Shown piece by piece: positions 8,423 to 17,390 of a stretch of DNA of 64,000 bases; the stretch's first letter is position 1; the number at the start of each line of letters is the position of its first letter. A program made the position numbers and the translations under genes. The stretch covers positions 868,001 to 932,000 of the forward strand of contig CAVUOA010000009.1 of the NCBI GenBank assembly GCA_963742955.1. The letters are read 5' to 3'. Source of the DNA: CAVUOA01 sp963742955 (GTDB lineage Bacteria > Bacteroidota > Ignavibacteria > Tepidaquicellales > OLB5). The notes beneath the pieces are model-generated. The model was not told the DNA's origin and ran no database searches. It was given only the letters and a program-made list of their open reading frames with translations.

Positions 8423-9337
8423 TTATTTCTTGCTGTATTCGTCATACGTTGCAATATGGTCAGGGTCTATGACTCCCAGCCTCCTGTAAACTGTTTTATC
8501 ATAATAATCTACAAGAGCAGATGCAATCTCAAGATACTTGGCATCAAAGAATGATTTTATTGTATACGACTTTACTTCTGATTTTTTTGTTTTGCCAATC
8601 AGGTCAATTGCCTGGGAAATGCGTTCGAGCGCAGCTCTTTTATCATACTGGAGCGAATCTATTCCGGCAAAATGGTACAGCCATACCCCTTTTCGGAAAT
8701 CGTCATACTTGGAGTTTAGAAGTTCCTGAGTGTAAGTAATTCTTGAAGCAGTTAAGCTTGTATTATCTGCCCAGCCAGTGGTAGAGGTATTTGCAATTGC
8801 GAGGTTAACAACATCCTGTGCCAGCTGGAATCGTTTTGTTCCAAGCTCCTGTTCCCATGAGTCATCATCCATTCCTATTATCATATACGCATAATAATCG
8901 AGAAGGCTGGTTAGAGAGTTAAACTTCTGGTTATCATGATACATTGATTGCCCTTTAGTATAACTAAACTGCCATTTATCATCTTTTATCTTAAAAAGTG
9001 TTGTATAATTCTGGGTTCTGTATATATTCCTTGATGCTGTTACAATCAATTGCGCATCATAGCTGTCGTATCCAGTGGATGAATTAAAAGCAATATTGAA
9101 TGTGCATTTAATTTTGTACGGTTTATTTCTTATATCATTCACAATCACTTCGTCAGTAAACTTCGTTCTGGTAAGATAACCGGTAATATCCTGCTGGAAG
9201 CTGGCAAGACGGTCTCTTACATCCGGGCTTAACCGGTCCATATTTATATCAACCGTTGGGTCAAGCTCCTGTGAAATTGCAATACCGGGTAATAATATGA
9301 GCCAAAAGGATACGATTTTAAGAAATTTATGCGCCAT
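8423..9337 (-). CDS. DUF4835 family protein (PorD-like)
   Basis: About 304 residues with a signal peptide. It shows features of DUF4835: N-terminal QELDPTVDINMDRL, a central LTSLLDYYAYMIIGMDDDSW segment, and a helical C-terminus. The family has been associated with T9SS in Bacteroidota under the name PorD; I recall this from family knowledge and cannot verify it here. The frame opens with TTG-GTG-ATG; the ATG at 9337 is chosen because it begins the hydrophobic signal. The nearby barrel and several T9SS cargo genes fit an envelope role. Confidence 0.7.
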   Translation of the reverse strand: MAHKFLKIVSFWLILLPGIAISQELDPTVDINMDRLSPDVRDRLASFQQDITGYLTRTKFTDEVIVNDIRNKPYKIKCTFNIAFNSSTGYDSYDAQLIVTASRNIYRTQNYTTLFKIKDDKWQFSYTKGQSMYHDNQKFNSLTSLLDYYAYMIIGMDDDSWEQELGTKRFQLAQDVVNLAIANTSTTGWADNTSLTASRITYTQELLNSKYDDFRKGVWLYHFAGIDSLQYDKRAALERISQAIDLIGKTKKSEVKSYTIKSFFDAKYLEIASALVDYYDKTVYRRLGVIDPDHIATYDEYSKK

Positions 9338-9482
9338 CACCAATTAATTTGAATTTTTACCGTTTTAAATTAAATAAAGCAGGAATTAAATACAATCCTT
9401 ATGCAATACTCGGTTAATTATTCAGCATGATTCCTGATAATTAGAGAGGAAATACCTCTTACCTTTTATTTAAAATTACAGC

Positions 9483-9941
9483 TTAATCACTTATGATTTC
9501 AATATCATCTTTTTCAAAGTCCAGAAACAATTGCCTGTATTTATCATCAATTCTTTCGGGTGTATTAGTATCCGGGTTTAAGTTAACCTGAATTGATTTG
9601 TTAAAACAATAAATCCTGTTTGTTTCGGGATTCACAAGCAAATGCTCAAAACAAAAGCTGGAATTTTTTATATAAGATATCCTGGTATAAATATCAACAA
9701 GGTTATCTATCATTGCCGGGTAATGATAAGTAATTTCGTTGCGTTTCACCATTACTTTAATACCGTTCTCAAATACTCCTCCCGGAAGGAGCTTAAAACC
9801 TAATTGCCGGATATATTCAATTCTGCCTGTTTCGCAGTACTCAAGATAAATTGCGTTGTGAACTATACCCTGCGAGTCAACTTCAAAGTTCCTGACACGG
9901 ATTTGATATTTGTGTTTGTATTTATCGAGGTCCAATTGCAT
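9483..9941 (-). CDS. 4HBT-family acyl-CoA thioesterase
   Basis: A 152-residue hot-dog fold protein of the YbgC/4-hydroxybenzoyl-CoA thioesterase group, likely hydrolysing acyl-CoA. The active-site region VDSQGIVHNAIYLEYCETGR (Asp22) fits the family pattern D-x-x-G-x-V-(H)N-x-x-Y. It starts one base after ltaE ends on the same strand, so it is co-transcribed. The natural substrate cannot be read from the sequence. Confidence 0.85.
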   Translation of the reverse strand: MQLDLDKYKHKYQIRVRNFEVDSQGIVHNAIYLEYCETGRIEYIRQLGFKLLPGGVFENGIKVMVKRNEITYHYPAMIDNLVDIYTRISYIKNSSFCFEHLLVNPETNRIYCFNKSIQVNLNPDTNTPERIDDKYRQLFLDFEKDDIEIISD

Positions 9942-9942
9942 T

Positions 9943-10974
9943 TTAATTTAGTAAAGATTTAAATATTTCTAATGCTTTTTTTACCTGTTCCATGCTTACA
10001 TCAAGGTGAAACACAGCTCTTAGGCTTCCGTAACTCCCGTCACTGATTAGAACGCCATTATCCATCATAGCCAATTTGAAATTATTAACTTCGCTGTCAC
10101 TTTTCTTTATTCTGAATATCAGGATGTTTGTATGTACTGTTGATAAATCAATATCGACCGAATCTAATTTTGCAATTTCTTCGGCAAAGAACTTAGCTTT
10201 CTCATGGTCTTCTTTGAGCCGTTCAACATTATTTTCAAGCGCATATAATGCAGCTGCCGCTAAAATTCCTGCCTGCCGCATGCCGCCTCCTATTATCTTC
10301 CTGAACTTGTGCGCTTTAGCAATTGTTTCGGCATCACTGCATAAGATTGAACCTACAGGTGCTCCAAGTCCTTTTGAAAAACAAAATGATATTGTATTAA
10401 CATATTTTGCATAAATATTTACATGTATGCCTGTTTCTACGTGAGCATTAAATATGCGGGCGCCGTCCATATGCATTCTTATACCCTCGGACTTTGCAAG
10501 TTCACTCAATCGTTTAATTTCATCAATCGGAAAAATTGTGCCTCCTGCCCTGTTATGTGTATTCTCAACGCAAATCAACGCAGTTTTAGGGAAATAATAT
10601 GCTTTGGGACGGATGTATTTTTTAACCTGTTCGGCAGTAAATACCCCGTTTACACCCTGCACAGGAAAAACCTGAACACCGGAAATAAAAGCCGGAGCTG
10701 CAGTTTCGTAATTTAAGATATGCGATTCCGACTCAACAATAATTTCATCTCCCGGGCTGGTTTGCGATTTCACTGCGAGCTGGTTTGCCATACAGCCGGA
10801 CGGCACATAAAGAGCGGCTTCCTTACCCGTTATTTCTGCACATTTTTTTTGAAGTGCGTTAACAGTAGGGTCCTCACCGTAAACATCATCCCCAACTTCT
10901 GCATTAGCCATTGCTTCACGCATAGCTTTTGAGGGTCGTGTTACTGTATCGCTGCGAAGGTCAATGTAATTCAT
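9943..10974 (-). CDS. ltaE: Low-specificity L-threonine aldolase
   Basis: PLP-dependent enzyme cleaving L-threonine or allo-threonine to glycine and acetaldehyde. The N-terminal DLRSDTVTRPS and VGDDVYGEDPTV are hallmark motifs. The PLP lysine is K201 in CFSKGLGAPVGS, and MHMDGARIFNA holds the cofactor-binding Asp. Its 343 residues match the family. It lies 1 bp from the thioesterase and 1 bp from hepT, so the genes likely form one transcript. Confidence 0.93.
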   Translation of the reverse strand: MNYIDLRSDTVTRPSKAMREAMANAEVGDDVYGEDPTVNALQKKCAEITGKEAALYVPSGCMANQLAVKSQTSPGDEIIVESESHILNYETAAPAFISGVQVFPVQGVNGVFTAEQVKKYIRPKAYYFPKTALICVENTHNRAGGTIFPIDEIKRLSELAKSEGIRMHMDGARIFNAHVETGIHVNIYAKYVNTISFCFSKGLGAPVGSILCSDAETIAKAHKFRKIIGGGMRQAGILAAAALYALENNVERLKEDHEKAKFFAEEIAKLDSVDIDLSTVHTNILIFRIKKSDSEVNNFKLAMMDNGVLISDGSYGSLRAVFHLDVSMEQVKKALEIFKSLLN

Positions 10975-10975
10975 T

Positions 10976-11338
10976 TTAAAAATCTATTAAAAGCTGTGGA
11001 TTAACATCCTCAAGAATTTTTATTATTTCTTTCTTTAATACCGGAACATTATTCATAACAGTATTCCAGATAACATCAATTCTGATATGCGAATAATCGT
11101 GGACTATTCTATTTCGTAATCCTTTTATATCAACCCATGAAATATTTGAGTACCTATCCTTTAAATCGCTGCTTAGCTTAACGGATGCTTCCCCTATTAT
11201 TTCTAATAATCTTACTATAGCAAGCTGCAGCTTATAATCACTTCCGAATAATTCCAAATCAATACCTTCAACAAATTTTTCAATATCCTTTATTGTTATC
11301 AAGATGTCAAATAAATATGCTGAATCATCTTTCCTCAT
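10976..11338 (-). CDS. hepT: HepT-like (DUF86) toxin
   Basis: A 120-residue helical HEPN protein. The RX4HXY motif is complete: Arg75, His80 and Tyr82 in RNRIVHDY. In characterised HepT-MntA pairs the toxin is an RNase that the partner nucleotidyltransferase silences by AMPylating the Tyr of this motif. Its start overlaps the mntA stop by 4 bases, so translation is coupled. Because the motif is intact, an active toxin is expected; this is inference from the family. Confidence 0.9.
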   Translation of the reverse strand: MRKDDSAYLFDILITIKDIEKFVEGIDLELFGSDYKLQLAIVRLLEIIGEASVKLSSDLKDRYSNISWVDIKGLRNRIVHDYSHIRIDVIWNTVMNNVPVLKKEIIKILEDVNPQLLIDF

Positions 11339-11628
11339 TTGTACAAAACATATAAATCTTTATTTACATATTTTTGAATTACGGGATTAAATGTTCCATC
11401 CATCACAAGGTCAACCTTTCTACCGATATATTCACCCAGCTCCCGTTCAATCCGTATAAGGTCTAATAAGCCGATTCCGTTATTAAAATCCACCAGCACA
11501 TCAATATCACTTTCCGGAGTTTCTTCATCTCTGACATATGAGCCAAATACTGCTACCTTAGTAGCACCATTGTTCTTTAGAAATTCCACAATATCTGAAA
11601 ATAATTTTTGTTTAGCTTGTTTATCCAT
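11335..11628 (-). CDS. mntA: MntA-like nucleotidyltransferase antitoxin
   Basis: A 97-residue minimal nucleotidyltransferase with the GSX10DXD motif intact: Gly29-Ser30, then Asp41 and Asp43 (SDIDVLVDF). In the HepT-MntA type VII pair it inactivates the toxin by AMPylation. It precedes hepT with a 4-base overlap and lies 21 bp after gyrA on the same strand, so it may be transcribed from the gyrA promoter. Confidence 0.9.
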   Translation of the reverse strand: MDKQAKQKLFSDIVEFLKNNGATKVAVFGSYVRDEETPESDIDVLVDFNNGIGLLDLIRIERELGEYIGRKVDLVMDGTFNPVIQKYVNKDLYVLYK

Positions 11629-11649
11629 TAGTTATAAATAGTTATCTTT

Positions 11650-14097
11650 CTATTCCTCTTCTACTTCATCACCAACAACACTTGCTACAGCGGAAATTGA
11701 ATCACCGCTATCGAGTTTGATTAATCTGACACCTTGTGTATTTCTGCCCATAACACGTATATCTTCAACGTGCTGTCTAATCATAATTCCTTTATTGGTA
11801 ATAATCATCAGGTCATCGCTGTCGGTAACTTCCCTGATTGAAATCATGCTTCCGTTCTTATCGCTTGATTTCATAGTAATTACGCCTTTGCCTCCGCGTC
11901 TTGTTATTCTGTAATCAGCCAGCTCACTCCGTTTACCATAACCCTTATCTGTTACAATAAGTATTGAAGCACCGGCGCGCTTAACTGCAACAAGACCAAT
12001 AACCGAATCATTCTTACCAAGTTTTATAGCCCTTACACCTGCGGCGCTTCTGCCCATTGAGCGGATTTCCTTTTCATTAAACCTTATAGCCATGCCGTGA
12101 TTTGTGCCAATCAATATTTCCTGTTTTCCATCAGTAATTCTTGCCCCCATCAGTTCATCGCCTTTTTTAAGATTTATTGCAATAATTCCGCTTTTTCTGG
12201 TATTGGCAAAATTTTCCAAATCAGTCTTTTTCATCACACCCATTTTTGTAACCATTGTTACGAAAAGACTCTCTTCAAAATCTTTAACACTTATTATTGC
12301 AGTAATCTCTTCTTCTTTACTCTTGGAGATGTAATTTGAAATAGAATAGCCCTTTGCTGTTCTGCTTGCTTCCTGTATCTCATGAACTTTCAGCATATAG
12401 CATTTACCTGCATCGGTAAAGAACATAATGTTATGGTGAGTTGAAGCAACAAACATGTGTTCTATAAAGTCATCTTCTCTGGTCGTAGCGCCTATTATTC
12501 CCTTCCCTCCGCGCGACTGCCTGCGGTACCCGCTTACAGGAGTTCTTTTTATATAGCCGTTATGGCTTATAGTAATAGCAACATCCTCTTCTTTAATAAA
12601 TTCTTTAATAAAATCCTCATCGCTCATCTTCTTGGGGTTCATTACTATTTCTGTGCGTCTTTCATCTCCGAAAACTTCTTTGAGTTTTTTCAGTTCATCG
12701 CTTAAGATTTCTCTTCTGAGGCTATCGCTTGCAAGAATTCTCTTCAGTCTTTCGATTGTTTTCAGAAGTTCTTTGAATTCTTCTTCAATTTTCTTTCTTT
12801 CAAGTCCTGTTAATCTCTGGAGGCGCATTTCAAGAATTGCCTTTGCCTGAACTTCAGACAGCTTAAAGCGCTTCATCAATTTTTCCTGCGCTGTCGGAAC
12901 ATCTTTTGATTTTTTGATTAGGTCAACAATTGCATCTATGTTATCGAGAGCAATCATGTAGCCTTCAAGTATGTGGGCTCTTCGTTCTGCAGCATCAAGG
13001 TCAAACTTTGTGCGTCTGATAATAACGGTAAGCCTGTGCTCAATAAAGTAACTCATCATTTCATTGAGCTTAAGCTCTCGTGGCACACCGTTCACAAGTG
13101 ACAGCATAATAATTCCGAATGTTACCTGCATAGATGTATGCTTGTACAGGTTATTCAAAATAACATTTGCTGCCGCTCCGCGTTTAAGGTCAATAACTAC
13201 TCTTAAACCGTCTTTATCGGATTCATCTCTTATATCGGAAATATCTTCCAGCTTCTTATCTCTTACAAGGTTTGCAATAGTTTCAATCAGGCTTGCTTTG
13301 TTAACCTGGTAAGGAAGCTCGGTAACTATAATACTTTCCCTGTCTGATTTGCCAACTTCTATATTTGCTTTAGCTCTCAGAATAATCTTTCCCCTGCCAG
13401 TTGTGTATGCATCTTTAACTCCTTCATAACCCCAGATAATACCGCCCGTGGGAAAATCCGGCGCTTTAACATATTTCATGATTTTTTCCACCGGAAGTTT
13501 CGGGTCTTTAATCAACGCTATAATACCGTCGACTACTTCGGTAAGGTTATGGGGAGGTATATTTGTTGCCATACCCACTGCGATACCGCTTGAACCGTTC
13601 ACAAGTAAATTAGGCAGAGTGGAAGGAAGTACAGTAGGCTCTTTGAGAGTATCGTCAAAGTTCGGAGCAAAATCAACTGTATTCTTATCGAGGTCATTCA
13701 GCAAGAATTCCGAAATTCTCGCAAGCCTGACTTCGGTATACCTCATAGCGGCAGGTGAATCACCGTCAACCGAGCCGAAGTTACCCTGACCGTCGACGAG
13801 AACATACCTCATAGAAAAATCCTGCGCCATTCTGACAATTGTGTCATAAACAGCTCTGTCTCCATGCGGATGATATTTACCGAGAACCTCTCCGACAATC
13901 CTTGCAGATTTCTTATATGCGCGGGTTGAACCAAGACCCAGCTCATTCATACCATAAAGCACGCGCCTGTGAACGGGTTTTAATCCGTCTCTTACATCGG
14001 GCAAAGCGCGCGCAACAATAACACTCATTGAGTAGTCGAGGTAAGACGACTGCATCTCTTCTTCAATATTAACTTGAATTATTTTTTCGTTAGCCAT
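11650..14097 (-). CDS. gyrA: DNA gyrase subunit A
   Basis: Breaks and rejoins DNA in the A2B2 gyrase that introduces negative supercoils. 815 residues, full length. The N-terminal winged-helix/tower region carries the catalytic Tyr in AAMRYTEVRL; the C-terminal beta-pinwheel has a GyrA-box-like QSRGGKG, one residue off the usual QRRGGKG, plus repeated RRGGKG/GRN motifs and an acidic tail. The quinolone-contact segment reads HPHGDRAVYD, with Arg81 (codon 13855-13857) where E. coli has Ser83. It is followed on the same strand by the toxin-antitoxin pair and ltaE. Confidence 0.97.
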   Translation of the reverse strand: MANEKIIQVNIEEEMQSSYLDYSMSVIVARALPDVRDGLKPVHRRVLYGMNELGLGSTRAYKKSARIVGEVLGKYHPHGDRAVYDTIVRMAQDFSMRYVLVDGQGNFGSVDGDSPAAMRYTEVRLARISEFLLNDLDKNTVDFAPNFDDTLKEPTVLPSTLPNLLVNGSSGIAVGMATNIPPHNLTEVVDGIIALIKDPKLPVEKIMKYVKAPDFPTGGIIWGYEGVKDAYTTGRGKIILRAKANIEVGKSDRESIIVTELPYQVNKASLIETIANLVRDKKLEDISDIRDESDKDGLRVVIDLKRGAAANVILNNLYKHTSMQVTFGIIMLSLVNGVPRELKLNEMMSYFIEHRLTVIIRRTKFDLDAAERRAHILEGYMIALDNIDAIVDLIKKSKDVPTAQEKLMKRFKLSEVQAKAILEMRLQRLTGLERKKIEEEFKELLKTIERLKRILASDSLRREILSDELKKLKEVFGDERRTEIVMNPKKMSDEDFIKEFIKEEDVAITISHNGYIKRTPVSGYRRQSRGGKGIIGATTREDDFIEHMFVASTHHNIMFFTDAGKCYMLKVHEIQEASRTAKGYSISNYISKSKEEEITAIISVKDFEESLFVTMVTKMGVMKKTDLENFANTRKSGIIAINLKKGDELMGARITDGKQEILIGTNHGMAIRFNEKEIRSMGRSAAGVRAIKLGKNDSVIGLVAVKRAGASILIVTDKGYGKRSELADYRITRRGGKGVITMKSSDKNGSMISIREVTDSDDLMIITNKGIMIRQHVEDIRVMGRNTQGVRLIKLDSGDSISAVASVVGDEVEEE

Positions 14098-14140
14098 TAA
14101 ATTCGGTTATTAATAAAATATATTTTTAATTTGTTATTTG

Positions 14141-14213
14141 TGGAGCAGAGGGGAATCGAACCCCCGGCCTCTGCAATGCGAATGCAACGCTCTTCCAGCT
14201 GAGCTACTGCCCC
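14141..14213 (-). tRNA. tRNA-Ala(CGC)
   Basis: A 73-base cloverleaf. Acceptor GGGGCAG pairs with CTGCTCC and includes the G3:U70 alanine identity pair. The D-arm is GCTC/GAGC, the anticodon loop is TTCGCAT with anticodon CGC, the T-arm carries TTCGATT, and the discriminator is A. CCA is not encoded. It lies just upstream of gyrA. Confidence 0.95.
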
Positions 14214-14269
14214 AATTGAAAACCGACATGAATTTGTAATTATCCTGTAAATTTAGCCATTTTTTAGCA

Positions 14270-14986
14270 CTATTTCAATTCATTAGCTAATCTTTTAACC
14301 ACAAAAAAGAGCCTTTCAGAAGCAATTTTAGAGGTTTTCAGAATGGTAAGATGGCTGGTTTCAGAAGAGGTATTTTCTCTCAATAAATTTGTTATTACCG
14401 ATACTGCAATTACCTTAATTCCTTGTTTTAAAGCTTCAAATACTTCAGGTATAGTGGACATACCAACTGCATCAGCACCTGTTTTTTTCAGCAGTTTGAT
14501 TTCAGAATTTGTTTCATAAGCAGGTCCCGGCAGGCTGGCATATACTCCGTTATAAAATTTTATTTTCAAATCGCGGCAGGTTTTTGAAAAAACTCCGGAT
14601 ATCCCTGAATCATACCTAATTTGCCTCCTTTTGAAAATCAGTTTCGTATTTAAATTAATGTGCGAGTTGATGAGCATAATATCAGCTTCTTTTAAATTAA
14701 CATTAATTCCGCCCGCTGCGTTTGTTATCAGCAGGTATTCGACCCCATTTGCTTTAGCTTCAAGTACGTTTGATGTTATTTCTTCTTTTGAAAATCCTTC
14801 ATAAAAATGGCTTCTGCCGCAAATTAACAATATACCTGAATCTTCATAGCTTACTTTGTAAATACGCCTTTTATGAATTCCGGGTGATTTTTCTGAAATC
14901 AAGCTCCGTTCGGGAAACATATCCGCTATAACATCAAGACCCGAACCAAGTATAACACCAAATTTAACTTTACTGTTTTCCTGCAT
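14270..14986 (-). CDS. punA: Purine nucleoside phosphorylase (PNP-I, trimeric type)
   Basis: Phosphorolysis of inosine/guanosine to base and ribose-1-phosphate for purine salvage. Motifs: ILGSGLD near the start (phosphate loop), GRSHFYEG, TNAAGG, GPAYET with the substrate-contacting Glu, and GMSTIPE. The 238 residues are slightly below the family's usual 260-280, with a short N-terminus. Substrate preference cannot be decided here. Confidence 0.88.
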   Translation of the reverse strand: MQENSKVKFGVILGSGLDVIADMFPERSLISEKSPGIHKRRIYKVSYEDSGILLICGRSHFYEGFSKEEITSNVLEAKANGVEYLLITNAAGGINVNLKEADIMLINSHINLNTKLIFKRRQIRYDSGISGVFSKTCRDLKIKFYNGVYASLPGPAYETNSEIKLLKKTGADAVGMSTIPEVFEALKQGIKVIAVSVITNLLRENTSSETSHLTILKTSKIASERLFFVVKRLANELK

Positions 14987-15155
14987 TTAATTCAATTATT
15001 TTTAATTTATGTAATTTTTTTGACGAATTATATACTCAAAAAATTAGTATCTTTTAAAACTATTATTATTTATTTTATTATTGAATTAGATGACCACGAA
15101 ACGAAACAAATTGGTATTTTATACGGTTTAATATATTGGAAAGAAGGAGAAAACA

Positions 15156-15641
15156 ATGATTAAAGAATATAGCCTTGAAAAGGCAAATCAATATTTGCAA
15201 AAAGCGTATAAGCTTCAAATGGAAGGAAATCTGGAGGAAGCTGTAAAAAACTACAGGCTTTCGATTGAAATCCATCCAACAGCCGAAGCTCATACTTTTT
15301 TAGGCTGGACATACAGCTTTATGGGAAATCTTGATAACGCAATAGATGAATGCAGAAAGGCTATTGATTTAGACCCCGAATATGGAAACCCTTATAACGA
15401 TATCGGCTCTTACCTTATTCAGCAGGGCAACTATGACGAAGCGATAACATGGCTTGAGCTTGCTCTGAAATCAAAACGTTACGATTCATATCATTATGCT
15501 CATTTGAATCTCGGAAGAGCTTTTGAGCTTAAAGGACTCTGGTTCGAAGCTCTTGATGAATATAAGAAAGCAATGGAAATTGAGCCAAAATACGAAATAG
15601 CAAAAAAGCTGTATTACAACCTGCTCGCTAAAACTAACTAA
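15156..15641 (+). CDS. TPR-repeat protein
   Basis: A 161-residue cytoplasmic protein with about four tetratricopeptide repeats (LEEAVKNYRLSIEIHP, LDNAIDECRKAIDLDPEYG, YDEAITWLELALK, WFEALDEYKKAMEIEPKYE). A strong GAAGGAG precedes the ATG by 7 bases. TPRs mediate protein contacts; no partner is indicated. The M48 lipoprotein gene follows 32 bp later on the same strand and may be co-transcribed. Confidence 0.85.
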   Translation: MIKEYSLEKANQYLQKAYKLQMEGNLEEAVKNYRLSIEIHPTAEAHTFLGWTYSFMGNLDNAIDECRKAIDLDPEYGNPYNDIGSYLIQQGNYDEAITWLELALKSKRYDSYHYAHLNLGRAFELKGLWFEALDEYKKAMEIEPKYEIAKKLYYNLLAKTN

Positions 15642-15673
15642 AGCGAACAATAAATTAAGTAAGCAAATACCGG

Positions 15674-16525
15674 ATGAAATTAATTAAGCGGGAGCTGAGT
15701 AACAAAAGTTTATACCCATTTTTACTGATTGCAGCGCTTGTAATAACCACTTCTGTTTTTTTAAGCTGTGAACAGACAAATATTTTTTCGGATAAAGATG
15801 ACGTTAACCTTGGTAAGGAAATGGATAAGCAAATCAAGAGTGACCCGCAGCAGTTTCCAATGATTGTAGGACACCAGGACCTGCAAGACTATGTCTCGGG
15901 AATCGGAAATTACATTATTAATACCTCCCCTAAAATCAAAAAGAAGAATATCTACCCGTATAATTTTCAGATTATAAACGATACAATTATTAACGCATTC
16001 TGCACACCGGGAGGTTTTGTTTATGTTTATACCGGTTTGATGAAGTTTATCGATAACGAAGCAACCCTTGCCGGAATTGTTGCTCATGAAATAGCCCACG
16101 CTGAAAGAAGACATGTTACACAGCGCCTTACTGCCTACTATGGAGTTAGTGTCCTCCTTAGCTTTATATTAGGAGGTAACCCCGGTTTTCTGGAGGAATT
16201 GGCTGCCAATATGTTTGTGGGACTTGCGTTCCTAAAAAACTCTCGTGACGATGAAGCTGAAGCGGATTATTACTCAATTCAATATTTGAGGTCAACTAAA
16301 TATTATCCGGGGGCTATTACTTTCTTTTTCGATAAAATTAAGGAAAAAGAAAAAAAGGAAGGCCATACACCTGGTGACCTTGACCGCATGCTCTCTGACC
16401 ATCCGCTGCCCGATGACAGGATACAGGCAGTTAACCAAACACTCAATGAAATAAAGCCAAAACCTGACCCTACAAAGGGACTATTTACGAATGAATATCA
16501 AAAGATGAAACAGCGGCTGCCGTAG
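15674..16525 (+). CDS. M48-family metalloprotease lipoprotein
   Basis: A 283-residue zinc protease. The lipobox ends at Cys32 (VFLSC), predicting a lipid-anchored periplasmic or outer-membrane protein. The HEXXH motif is HEIAH (His138, Glu139, His142), and the downstream DDEAEADYYSIQYL supplies the third zinc ligand. The layout resembles BepA/LoiP-type proteases that process or clear envelope proteins. It lies 32 bp after the TPR gene and is followed by a small exported protein 38 bp on. Confidence 0.92.
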   Translation: MKLIKRELSNKSLYPFLLIAALVITTSVFLSCEQTNIFSDKDDVNLGKEMDKQIKSDPQQFPMIVGHQDLQDYVSGIGNYIINTSPKIKKKNIYPYNFQIINDTIINAFCTPGGFVYVYTGLMKFIDNEATLAGIVAHEIAHAERRHVTQRLTAYYGVSVLLSFILGGNPGFLEELAANMFVGLAFLKNSRDDEAEADYYSIQYLRSTKYYPGAITFFFDKIKEKEKKEGHTPGDLDRMLSDHPLPDDRIQAVNQTLNEIKPKPDPTKGLFTNEYQKMKQRLP

Positions 16526-16563
16526 CATCAATTGTTTTTCTGTAATTTTAAAAGAACTCTGAA

Positions 16564-17112
16564 TTGAAATATATATATCTTTTTCTTCTAGCCCTATTAT
16601 TTACTAATACTGCATTCCCGGGTGATAAAAATTCACTCCCCAAAAAATCCGATGATAAGGAAATAACAGACGAGAGCTTTAAGTTTACTTTCCTCCTTCC
16701 TGATAACTGGCAGAAGACCGATATGAAAATGACTACCGATAACGATGCAATCTCCTATTCATTTGAACGTAAAGACAAGAAATGCGCAATTATGCTTCTT
16801 GCATTCAGGCTTACAACCGTTAAAAACCTCGAGGATTTTATATACACAATGGAAAAAGACATAAGCCTTAATATTCCCCAGCGTGACGGTGATTATACAA
16901 GCATAGAAAACGATAATTTTGACGGGAAATCGGCAGTCTATAAAGACGCTCAGTACAAAGAATATATTTACTATTTCCGGACAAAGCTCCCTGACGCTCC
17001 TTACAACTTTGTGTATATGATGAGATTCATAACAACCCATTCAAACCTGACCTCAGACATAGAAAGCGAAATAAAGAAAATATCCAATTCATTTCTGCCT
17101 ACTGCAAAGTAA
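16564..17112 (+). CDS. Exported protein of unknown function
   Basis: 182 residues with a signal peptide (about 1-19, ending AFPGD) and a mixed alpha/beta domain containing FKFTFLLPDNWQK and a C-terminal YNFVYMMRF strand, reminiscent of PsbP/DUF1795-like fat-stress folds; that resemblance is weak. The start is TTG at 16564; no ATG is available before the signal peptide. Same direction as the M48 gene 38 bp upstream. Confidence 0.7.
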   Translation: MKYIYLFLLALLFTNTAFPGDKNSLPKKSDDKEITDESFKFTFLLPDNWQKTDMKMTTDNDAISYSFERKDKKCAIMLLAFRLTTVKNLEDFIYTMEKDISLNIPQRDGDYTSIENDNFDGKSAVYKDAQYKEYIYYFRTKLPDAPYNFVYMMRFITTHSNLTSDIESEIKKISNSFLPTAK

Positions 17113-17390
17113 ACCACTCAAAGCGCGAGTAGCTTACTCTTATTATTGCAACTATTCTAAAACGCATATAGAGCGTTTTAAAGGATATACGTTCATATAG
17201 CCTATGCCAATGTATCCCCGCGTGCTGAAAATGCCGCAGAGAGCCATTTGCGGAAGAATTAGGGGCATTGTGGAAGTGAATTGAGCATGACGGAACACGC
17301 CCCGATGCTGCTTAACACACTTTTCCGGTGAATATGGTATTTTTTTATGCTAATTTTGGCTGATTTTACTTCTAATTTAACAGGTATATA
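17113..17390. other. GC-richer intergenic stretch with hairpins
   Basis: This gap contains a 7-bp hairpin AAAACGC/GCGTTTT (17159-17180), a nested fold in 17229-17275 (CCGCA/TGCGG inside AATGCC/GGCATT), and a GC-richer block at 17200-17330 unlike its AT-rich flanks. It ends in a poly-T run at about 17340. A small RNA is possible. I find no tmRNA, SRP or RNase P signature and no coding frame longer than about 26 codons. Confidence 0.3.
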
